The notes under the pieces are model-generated. The model did not search any database. It saw nothing but the letters and a program-made list of their open reading frames with translations, and was not told the DNA's origin. A stretch of 27,072 nucleotides of DNA from a virus, in the IMG/VR virus record IMGVR_UViG_3300024520_000416, positions 1 to 27,072 of that record; one strand, 5' to 3'. This document shows, piece by piece, positions 7,367 to 14,631 of this stretch; the stretch's first letter is position 1; every line of letters starts with the position of its first letter. Made by a program: the position numbers and the translations under genes.

Positions 7367-7389
7367 AGACTCCCTTCTATTCGTCGCTA

Positions 7390-7794
7390 CTAGCCGCACG
7401 TGATCGAGACGGTTGGGTCAGCACCGCCGCCCTCAGTCCAGTCGATTCGTATGATCTTGTGCGGGTACTGTGATACGAGAAACGCATTCGGACTCGTGCC
7501 GGTCAGTGACGCAGACAGCAAGTCTTCAACCTCTCCGCATGAAGTATCCGTACAGGTCTGCGGCATGATGTCGCCACTGGCCCCGTATACTTGGATCACG
7601 TATGTGCGGCACTCCTGCAGCACAATCGCGGACGAATCCGCCGTGATGTCAGTGAGCCAGCAGGTTCCACCTTTGCGGATAGCTCCGCATGAGACGGTGC
7701 CTCCGTCCTCTGTCATCCAATCCGCCGCACTCGCCGCACCCGCAACGAACAGCAGCAGAAACGCCGTGGCTGTAATCGTGATTAGTCTCTTCAT
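7390..7794 (-). CDS. Small secreted Cys-rich hypothetical protein
   Basis: A 134-residue protein from ATG 7794, preceded by GGGAG. An in-frame start 42 nt upstream would put a polar stretch before the signal peptide and is rejected. Residues 1-24 are a signal peptide (MKRLITITATAFLLLFVAGA, then ASAAD). The mature domain of about 110 residues has seven Cys, probably disulfide-paired, and is predicted to be beta-rich by eye. Its end (DWTEGGGADPTVSITCG) resembles the end of the next secreted protein in spacing of Trp, Gly-rich loop, Asp and final Cys. It is the first of three consecutive signal-peptide genes. I do not recognise the family. Confidence 0.65.
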   Translation of the reverse strand: MKRLITITATAFLLLFVAGAASAADWMTEDGGTVSCGAIRKGGTCWLTDITADSSAIVLQECRTYVIQVYGASGDIMPQTCTDTSCGEVEDLLSASLTGTSPNAFLVSQYPHKIIRIDWTEGGGADPTVSITCG

Positions 7795-7819
7795 TCTGTA
7801 CTCCCGTGTAAAAGTCTGG

Positions 7820-8320
7820 TTATGTAACCGACACATCGCCCGACGAATCGAACGTGCAAGAGGTTGAGATCCGATCTACTGAACTCGGTAGGTCCGTGTC
7901 CGTCGCCAGCGCATCGGAGATAGGCACCTTGAGGCAGCGGTTCACCTTCGCTTCGAGATCCTGAACCAGCATGGTTAGCCGGTCGAGTGAAGCTTCTAGA
8001 CTCGCCGCTGGTAGAATGTCGTTGTCTACTAGGTCGGTTGATTGAGTGAGTGGGATAGAGCGCTGAATCGTCCAAGTCATCGTTGAGGCGAAATCAGTAG
8101 CGCCATCGATTGGAGTAACCGTGCCAGTAGCACCCGTCGATGAGCCGCCCGTGATGTTGTAGTGCGTAGCGTCAACCATCGTGGTCTCTGCACCCGTCGC
8201 CGTTACGCGCTGAGTTACGATCACGTCGCTATCAGCGAAGTATTTGAACACCGTGCCAATCCCATTATTTGTACCGTCGCCGGTTACTATGGTGGGGGTG
8301 TAGGTGGATGAGATGGTCAC
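7820..8320 (-). CDS. Tail fibre N-terminal adaptor domain protein (T7 gp17-N-like)
   Basis: A 166-residue protein that follows the pattern of the conserved N-terminal domain of T7-type tail fibres: an opening STYTPTIVTGDGTNNGIGTVFKY-like beta strand set, a middle VDATHYNITGG strand, then TMTWTIQRSIPLTQ and a LPAASLEASLDRLTMLVQDLE helix that ends the particle-binding domain. Only a short tail (FDSSGDVSVT) follows, so no receptor-binding shaft or tip is present. The fibre is therefore short or completed by another protein. Start GTG 8320 shares one base with the stop of the upstream ejection-protein gene (TAGTG), with GGAGG about 9 nt upstream. Confidence 0.75.
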   Translation of the reverse strand: MTISSTYTPTIVTGDGTNNGIGTVFKYFADSDVIVTQRVTATGAETTMVDATHYNITGGSSTGATGTVTPIDGATDFASTMTWTIQRSIPLTQSTDLVDNDILPAASLEASLDRLTMLVQDLEAKVNRCLKVPISDALATDTDLPSSVDRISTSCTFDSSGDVSVT

Positions 8321-11300
8321 TAGTTCGACCTCCGTTTGCGCTTGCGCTTCTTGGGTAGGCTGAGTGCTTCGGACACGCCGTCTTCTAGTTGGTCAAACAC
8401 GGCTTGCAAATAGGGGACTTGGTTGTACGGGGTCAGGCGTCTGACTGTTCGCATGTCGGCGTCGGAGAACCCTTGCGCGCCGCCTACGACGATCTTCGCA
8501 GCGCTTTCGATAGTGCCTAGCGTTGGACCTGTAAACGTTGAGGTCAGATTCCGAGCGGCGTAGCGGCTAGACATCCCCTCCCTTCCGGCGATGATCTTGC
8601 CCATGTTGAACATCGTGCCGTAAACGCCGAGCGCTCCGGTGCGGTCGATCCCCGCCTCTACCCATCCGCCGAGCGTTTCGGGGTTCTGCCTGTCGTTCTG
8701 CTGGTTCTTTATCCACTCAACCGACATCCCGAGCGCGGTCATTATCGCCAGAGCGTTGAGCGTTGCCATGTCTGCCGTTTGCAAGCCAGCGAGGAGAATC
8801 GTATTCGTAGCGCCAAACCCGAACCGCTGGAACTGGAAGACGGTCCTCCCGAGTTCGGTCGAGAGCCACAGCGGAGCAGCTCCTGCCCCTGGCGTCAAGA
8901 TCGTATTGTCCACAGTGAACCGCACAGCTCGGCCCCACTCCTGACGCGCTTCGAGGTCTGTCCAGTCGAGCGTGTTCGACCACTTGAGCCCGTCCGCTTC
9001 CGTCATCCCTCCGCCATGCAGCAGTTCAGCGCGGATCTTGGCGCGGATGTCTGGACCGAGGCGAGCAAACTCAAGCTTCGCTATGTCCTTCGCTGTCGCG
9101 GTCCCCGTCCCCTCTGCGATGATCGTATCTATCATCCGCGTCATCGAGACGTTTCCCGCGATTCCCTTGATTATCGAGTTCCACGGGGCAAGCATATTCA
9201 CGATTGAGAAGTTGCGCGAGACGTTCTGCGCGACCTCTTCTACGCGGTTCTGGGCGAACTCCGTACCGATGTCTGCAACGAGCTTGGCCCGTGTGTCAAC
9301 TGCGAGATCAACCGCAGAGCCGAACAGGTTCAACTCCTCGCGAGCCAGTTTTGTTGAATCCAAATTCCGAATGAACGGGATATACCCGGACTTGAAAGAC
9401 CTCACCAGCCCATTGCGCATAGGAATCATGCCGAGATCGGGGATGGAGTTAATACCGAAGCCACCGCCCATGCTGGAGAAGTTGATAGCGCGCACCACTC
9501 TGCCAGCCGTCACGAGGTTATTCATCGGAGGCACTCCGTAAGTACCCCGCAACAATCCCACCATGCCCTTGAGCTGCTCTATGTCGTCGGCTTGCTGGGC
9601 TTGGATCTTTGCCCGCTCCTTTGGAGTCTTAGCCGCCGCGCGTGCATCGGCGTATTCCCGACCTACTTGCTCTAGTTGCTCGTGAAGATCCAACGAGCCG
9701 AACTTGCGCATGATGGCAATATCGGGAGCCATCGTGCGAATGTACTGATCCGTGAGCACTTCGATATCCTGCTCTAGGTATTCCTCAATGAACGAGTCTT
9801 CCCACGTCAACGCACGCTCTTTGAACGGGCTACCCTTGCCGGACGGCATTTGCTCGTATTGAATCCGCCCGCGCGTGCTCGTAGTGATGTTCTCGAATAT
9901 GCTATGGACATGGTTATCCACAGCCCTGTCGATGGCGGCAGACTGCTCCGTTGTGAACGTTCTCTTTTCGAGGCCGCCGGTTCCACTCGTCTTCCCTTGC
10001 AAGTCTGCTTGCTTCAGGATGGCGTTGATCTCTTCGTCAGAGATTATGCTGCGCACCCACGGTCGTATCTTTTGCGACTTGAACGTGTCTTCTTCGGCTA
10101 TGATCTTGGTGACGTTGTACACGCGCCGCAGGTAGTTCCGTGCGCCCTTCGGCCCCATTGCGAGAACTTCCTCGGGCATCATGCCGAGGTCGGTCATGTC
10201 CTTAACCATCGGCTTGTATACGGTCTCGTCGAGCATCTTCCCGAATTCGTTAGCTTCGGGGATACCGCTATCCCGCGAACGGAACGAAGCGCCCGCCTCT
10301 CGGTTGAACTCGGAGGGGGAGAGGATCACAGTACCCTTGCGTCGTTGCGTAACGATATCGGTAGCGTTGATTACATTGCGACGCAGCCGCCCACCTTCGG
10401 CAACCAGAGCACCACCCTTCCCGCTCTCCTTCGCTATCCGCGCGCGGTACGTCGTATAGAGGCGGTCGCGCTCCTTCACCATACGGAACACCAGAGCGTC
10501 GGTTGAAAGGATCTCGGCTTCAACAGAAGAGCCCGACACCGCGCCCGTGGTCCTGACTGGAGAATCAACCAGTTCCATTACCGACTTCTTCATGGTATTG
10601 GAGTGGCTGCCGCCAATAATCCGCACAAACGGGCTAATCGCTACCCGCGCGCCCTTCATCGCCGACCATCGCTCGAATCCAAAAGCTTTCTGTAGCTTGA
10701 TCTCAGCACCCGAGGAACTGCCGTCTGTAGGCTGAACTAGGTCCGCTTCGGTTAGCTTCACCTCGTGCGATGTGCCCGAACCGCCTCGGAGATGAGCGGA
10801 GCCTAGATCGTCGTTGATCTGCTTCAGTACCGCGCGCCGGCTACTGCGGCTCATCTGGCCAACGCCAGCACCCAACATGCCGCCGAGGAACATCGAAGCG
10901 GTAACGTTGAGCACGCTCTCGTCGAGTGACCGCGTATCCTGCGCAGCCTGCAATACCGCTTCCGATGCCGATGCGCCTATCATCGCAGCCCGAGCAGTGG
11001 AGATGCCCGAGGTCAGCGGCCCCGCTATCTCTGCTGGAGCCGTTCCCGTGAATGCTACCTTGGCAATCTCCGCAGCCTTCGCGCCTCGTGTGAGCTTCGC
11101 CGCTGCAATCGTTGCATTAGCCGCCTTGATCTGTCCGCCTATAGGCATCATTATCAATGGGTCAATCATCCCAGCAGCGAAGGTAGCCACATATCCGAGC
11201 GCGCCGGCAGACTCAAGCCGCTCGTGGCGTGCTAGCCATTCCTCGCGGTCGATGCGCTTAGCTTCCTTCTCGTCTTGCGTCCTGACTCCGATGAGGTCTT

Positions 11301-11547
11301 CTGGGAAATCCTCGAATATCGTTCCCTCGATATCCTCGAATGCGTCGAAACCGTCAGGAGGCGCAGCGTCATCCAATGGCGGTACATCGGCCAAGAAATC
11401 AAACGCCGCTACGACGGTGTTCTCTTGCTTGAATGCATCCTTCACCACTTGACCATAGCTAGGCCGCTGCGTTACCGAGGCAGGCGGATCGCTGCCGGGG
11501 AAGTCACTCCTTGTCGGAGATAGCGAGACTTGTTTATTGAGAGTCAT
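8320..11547 (-). CDS. Large internal virion/ejection protein (gp16-like position)
   Basis: A 1075-residue protein, the largest in the window. The acidic N-terminal 100 residues (repeated Asp/Glu/Phe such as FEDIEGTIFEDFPEDL) are followed by hydrophobic, Ala/Gly-rich segments around 115-230 that could be membrane-active, then long charged helical stretches, and a very basic C-terminus (KKRKRKRRSN). Size, alternating hydrophobic and helical composition, and location just before the tail fibre match the terminal ejection protein of podoviruses, which is delivered into the cell with the DNA. I see no convincing lytic transglycosylase or RNA polymerase motif. The start overlaps the previous gene by 4 nt. 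Confidence 0.65.
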   Translation of the reverse strand: MTLNKQVSLSPTRSDFPGSDPPASVTQRPSYGQVVKDAFKQENTVVAAFDFLADVPPLDDAAPPDGFDAFEDIEGTIFEDFPEDLIGVRTQDEKEAKRIDREEWLARHERLESAGALGYVATFAAGMIDPLIMMPIGGQIKAANATIAAAKLTRGAKAAEIAKVAFTGTAPAEIAGPLTSGISTARAAMIGASASEAVLQAAQDTRSLDESVLNVTASMFLGGMLGAGVGQMSRSSRRAVLKQINDDLGSAHLRGGSGTSHEVKLTEADLVQPTDGSSSGAEIKLQKAFGFERWSAMKGARVAISPFVRIIGGSHSNTMKKSVMELVDSPVRTTGAVSGSSVEAEILSTDALVFRMVKERDRLYTTYRARIAKESGKGGALVAEGGRLRRNVINATDIVTQRRKGTVILSPSEFNREAGASFRSRDSGIPEANEFGKMLDETVYKPMVKDMTDLGMMPEEVLAMGPKGARNYLRRVYNVTKIIAEEDTFKSQKIRPWVRSIISDEEINAILKQADLQGKTSGTGGLEKRTFTTEQSAAIDRAVDNHVHSIFENITTSTRGRIQYEQMPSGKGSPFKERALTWEDSFIEEYLEQDIEVLTDQYIRTMAPDIAIMRKFGSLDLHEQLEQVGREYADARAAAKTPKERAKIQAQQADDIEQLKGMVGLLRGTYGVPPMNNLVTAGRVVRAINFSSMGGGFGINSIPDLGMIPMRNGLVRSFKSGYIPFIRNLDSTKLAREELNLFGSAVDLAVDTRAKLVADIGTEFAQNRVEEVAQNVSRNFSIVNMLAPWNSIIKGIAGNVSMTRMIDTIIAEGTGTATAKDIAKLEFARLGPDIRAKIRAELLHGGGMTEADGLKWSNTLDWTDLEARQEWGRAVRFTVDNTILTPGAGAAPLWLSTELGRTVFQFQRFGFGATNTILLAGLQTADMATLNALAIMTALGMSVEWIKNQQNDRQNPETLGGWVEAGIDRTGALGVYGTMFNMGKIIAGREGMSSRYAARNLTSTFTGPTLGTIESAAKIVVGGAQGFSDADMRTVRRLTPYNQVPYLQAVFDQLEDGVSEALSLPKKRKRKRRSN

Positions 11548-13709
11548 GGTTCCACGATCCTGCGTGGCTTCTTGGCAGTCGGGACAGTGAGACCCGTTAG
11601 AGCTTCCGCAAATCCGGCGTTCTCTTCGGACCGTCTCAGCAAGCTAATGGCAGCGCGTGACGATTCCTTGATCTTCTGCCCTTCCTTCGCCTCCTTGAGA
11701 CTATCCGCTCTCCGCTCTTCAATCAGGCGTTGGTCATCGGGGAAGAACCGCATAGGAATGTTGTTCTCATCGAGCAGTTGCAACGTGTCGCCGCCATCAT
11801 CGCCGAGTAGGAACACGTTGTAACCAGGAGTCAGAGCGCCCGTGTCGGGATCGTGCTCGCGCATACTGTCTTCGTCAGCGCTTAGCATGATCCGGCTCGC
11901 AATCTCATCGGCGCCCAAGTCGGCTACTTCTGGAGTTCCGGCGAGGGTGAGATCCGCTACTATCTGCCGCGAGATCTCCTCGGAGTCGTTATTGAGCTGC
12001 TTGTACATCAACTCGGGAGCCATGTACATAATACGAGGCTCACCGCTGGTATTCGTTACGCCCCAAGAAAGCTTCATCTTGCTCAACGCTCGTTCGAGAG
12101 ACTTCTCGATATTCGGATCCAACGTGTGCTGCCGCTGCACCTCAGCAGAAAACGCCTTCTGCAATCCGGGCCCTATGTCATCGGTGCTGGGGTCGAAGGC
12201 ATACGGCAGCACAATACGGAACGCATCACTGTTCTTAACTAGCCAGTCACCGTCCCTCTGATCGCCCTGCAGAAACGCATGATGTTGCCTGCGCCCCTTT
12301 GCAATGTCGGGGCTAAGCTTCGCTATCTCTCTGGCATCGGATACCGCTTGCTTGACGGGGACTCCGAGCACTACCGACGCATCAACGTTTTCGAGGAATG
12401 TCGCCGTCTCGTCACCCATGCGCGCCGTGGCTTGTGGCGAGACGTTGCGCATCGCTACGAACAGTTCCGCAGCCTCAGCTACCTGCGTTGGTGTGCCGTT
12501 GCTGGTCTTGGCGCGTAGTTCCTTCTCGATGATTGAAGGCAACACGTCGATATCGTCTACTAGATCAATCTTCGCATCTCGCAGTTCTTCTGGCGTCGCG
12601 TCTACCAAATCCGGCAGAAAGATCTCTTCCATATACGCGTCAATGTCTTTCATGTCCTTCGGGTCGATGAGCAACCCAAAAGCAATCGAGTCGGCAACCT
12701 TCTGCGCCCCACTATCAGCGGAGCTTAGGCGGTCGATCCTTGCGCGGAATTGGTTATCAGCGTGGATTGCCTCTGATTCGGTAATCACATTGGACTCTGC
12801 CAGAGTGTCGATACTCGCCTTTGCCGCGAAGATCTCCGTAGGTGTGGACATCTCTGCAATCTGCGAAGTCATCTTACGGCGGCGTCCTGCGTTGAAGCCA
12901 TTAACCGCCTCCGACTGCTCGGCTGCCACATCTCGGCGCAGATTCGTACGCTGCGTGGATGTCAGGCTCGGAGTATCCTCGGGGTCCTTGAGCATTCCCT
13001 CCGCTGCAACCAGTAGCGCAATAGCCTCCTCTTCGTTGTCGGTCGCGTCTGCGAGGTCGATAAGACGCCGCACTGACTTGATATCGACGCCTGCAAGGAA
13101 CGCTTCTACCGCCGCAGGCTTATCCTCAGCGCGGATGATCTCCGAATCGTTTATCATCCCAACGCCGGACACAACGAGCCGCTCCTTGGCTCCTGGGGGC
13201 GCTATCACAACTGAATCGGACAGTTCCGAAAGGTTACTTTCGAGTGCAGCCTCACCAGCGGCCAGCTCACGCTTGAACTGAATATTTCCCATTGACGCAA
13301 GATGCGCGGTCATGAGCTTCTGAGATCCCTCCGCGTATGCAGCCCTCGCGCCATCGTCGCTAATGTTACGGCCTATGTTCCCCCTGAGTTCTTCTCCGCG
13401 AGCTTCAAACGTGCTGGAGATTGCGCCGATATCGTCCTGCTCTGCAACGTCACGTCCGAGGTTATCCAACTCCCGGCTAAACGATGTGAATGCGTTGTTG
13501 CGCTCTTCCCGTGCCCGCTGTGCTTGGCGAGCGGCCTCCAACTCCCGCCGGGCTTGGATTGTGCCGGCAACGTGCCTCTCCAACGGACGCACAGCACTCC
13601 CAAGTGAATCGCCAATCGACTGCCCAAGCGCAAGGGTACGCTCAGGGCTCACCGATGAGGTGAACTCAATCTTGCCCTGAACAGGTCGCGATGTAGGTAC
13701 TCTAGGCAT
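11544..13709 (-). CDS. Internal virion protein (gp15-like position)
   Basis: A 721-residue, predominantly helical, charged protein with long Ala/Glu/Arg-rich stretches (for example RRELEAARQAQRAREERN near residue 55) indicating coiled coils, and no signal peptide or obvious enzyme motif. In T7-like phages the gene between the gp14-like and gp16-like ones encodes the middle ejection protein that forms a periplasmic tube, and position and composition support that role here. The start ATG shares one base with the upstream stop (TAATG) and its end overlaps the next start (ATGA). Confidence 0.65.
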   Translation of the reverse strand: MPRVPTSRPVQGKIEFTSSVSPERTLALGQSIGDSLGSAVRPLERHVAGTIQARRELEAARQAQRAREERNNAFTSFSRELDNLGRDVAEQDDIGAISSTFEARGEELRGNIGRNISDDGARAAYAEGSQKLMTAHLASMGNIQFKRELAAGEAALESNLSELSDSVVIAPPGAKERLVVSGVGMINDSEIIRAEDKPAAVEAFLAGVDIKSVRRLIDLADATDNEEEAIALLVAAEGMLKDPEDTPSLTSTQRTNLRRDVAAEQSEAVNGFNAGRRRKMTSQIAEMSTPTEIFAAKASIDTLAESNVITESEAIHADNQFRARIDRLSSADSGAQKVADSIAFGLLIDPKDMKDIDAYMEEIFLPDLVDATPEELRDAKIDLVDDIDVLPSIIEKELRAKTSNGTPTQVAEAAELFVAMRNVSPQATARMGDETATFLENVDASVVLGVPVKQAVSDAREIAKLSPDIAKGRRQHHAFLQGDQRDGDWLVKNSDAFRIVLPYAFDPSTDDIGPGLQKAFSAEVQRQHTLDPNIEKSLERALSKMKLSWGVTNTSGEPRIMYMAPELMYKQLNNDSEEISRQIVADLTLAGTPEVADLGADEIASRIMLSADEDSMREHDPDTGALTPGYNVFLLGDDGGDTLQLLDENNIPMRFFPDDQRLIEERRADSLKEAKEGQKIKESSRAAISLLRRSEENAGFAEALTGLTVPTAKKPRRIVEP

Positions 13710-14188
13710 TATAGGAGTACACCCATTCCAGGCGCAGTACGCCGCCCACTAGACCCGCTTGAGGTGCTACCCAATCCGCTGAACTGCGCGCCGCTTGGTT
13801 GTGGAGTCCCTCCACCCTGCAGGCCAAAGCTCGTCACTGAGGAGACGATGGAGCTGATTCCGCTGATAATGCCCTGCGTCTGAGCCTCCTCACCTCTCCG
13901 CTCCATGCTCATAGCTTCCGCCTCGCGTGCAAACTTGGCACGCAGTATTGCCAGTTCCGCCTCTGCTACCGTATCGCCGAGAACTGCCAGAGGGGTGCCG
14001 GTGCCGGGGTCTGCTCCGGTCGTCGCAAACGCCACCTCTTGAGAAGCCAGCAAGCGCCGCACATTGCGCCGCGAGTCTCGAGCTTCTACCGTCGCGAGTC
14101 TGCGCTTGAACGCTGCCGCTAGCTTCGCGTCACGCTTCGCTGCAATGCCGCCGATGATTGCGCCTGTTCCGCTTACAACTCCACCCAT
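13709..14188 (-). CDS. Internal virion protein, T7 gp14-like
   Basis: A 159-residue protein starting at ATG 14188, which shares one base with the upstream stop (TAATG). The much longer open frame upstream of this ATG lies inside the neighbouring gene and is rejected. It has an N-terminal Gly-rich hydrophobic stretch (GGVVSGTGAIIGGIAA), then a helical Arg-rich region, the TTGADPGTGTPLAVLGDTVAEAE block, and a Gly/Ser-rich C-terminus. That middle block strongly recalls the gp14 virion core family, whose members assemble into the outer-membrane part of the DNA ejection channel. T7 gp14 itself is somewhat longer. Confidence 0.7.
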   Translation of the reverse strand: MGGVVSGTGAIIGGIAAKRDAKLAAAFKRRLATVEARDSRRNVRRLLASQEVAFATTGADPGTGTPLAVLGDTVAEAELAILRAKFAREAEAMSMERRGEEAQTQGIISGISSIVSSVTSFGLQGGGTPQPSGAQFSGLGSTSSGSSGRRTAPGMGVLL

Positions 14189-14631
14189 TAGAGTTCCACC
14201 CGTGCATATAGGTCGTGTGTCTTCTGGTCCGGTGCGTAAGCCGTCATCGTGCCTTCGTGGCTGAACCCGAGACGGAATATCCAGACGTGCGCTTCGTCGT
14301 CGCCCTCTTCCACCGTAGCCTGCAATCGCCAGTAGCCGCGCTCGTTGTAGAGTTCGTTCAGAAATCGGACTACGCCACGAGTCAGCACTACGCCGCGTGC
14401 CTTCGCTGCATCGGTTATCAGCGTCCAGACCACTCCAACTCCTTTCCACTGAAACGCCACGCCAACGATAGCTAGAAGCTCCCCGTCATCTTCCCACGTG
14501 CGCGCATCCGCGTAGAGCATCTCTCGACTCTGCTCGGTATCGGGGAGGATTGAACGCACGTCGGCCTCGGCGTCAGCATCGGGTAGATTGATGCGATGCA
14601 AATCCTCGAACTCTGTCGGCCTCCAAGTCAT
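14188..14631 (-). CDS. GNAT-fold-like protein, T7 gp13-like (DUF2833-type)
   Basis: A 147-residue protein with the look of a degenerate acetyltransferase: MLYADARTWEDDGELLAIVGV for the first strands, LNELYNERGYWRLQATVEEGDDEAHVWI for the helix and central strand, and RLGFSHEG, a close match to the GNAT motif near the C-terminus. The acetyl-CoA loop (Q/RxxGxG/A) is not evident. Phage proteins of this kind (DUF2833, T7 gp13) sit next to the tail tube and internal virion genes and are needed for virion assembly. It overlaps the nozzle gene by 4 nt (ATGA) and the gp14-like gene by 1 nt. Confidence 0.6.
   Translation of the reverse strand: MTWRPTEFEDLHRINLPDADAEADVRSILPDTEQSREMLYADARTWEDDGELLAIVGVAFQWKGVGVVWTLITDAAKARGVVLTRGVVRFLNELYNERGYWRLQATVEEGDDEAHVWIFRLGFSHEGTMTAYAPDQKTHDLYARVEL

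Noticed and set aside
12304-13281. 325-codon plus-strand open frame opposite the gp15-like gene
   Set aside because: Ser/Ala/Arg-rich low-complexity translation without motifs; the antisense image of a helical coding region.
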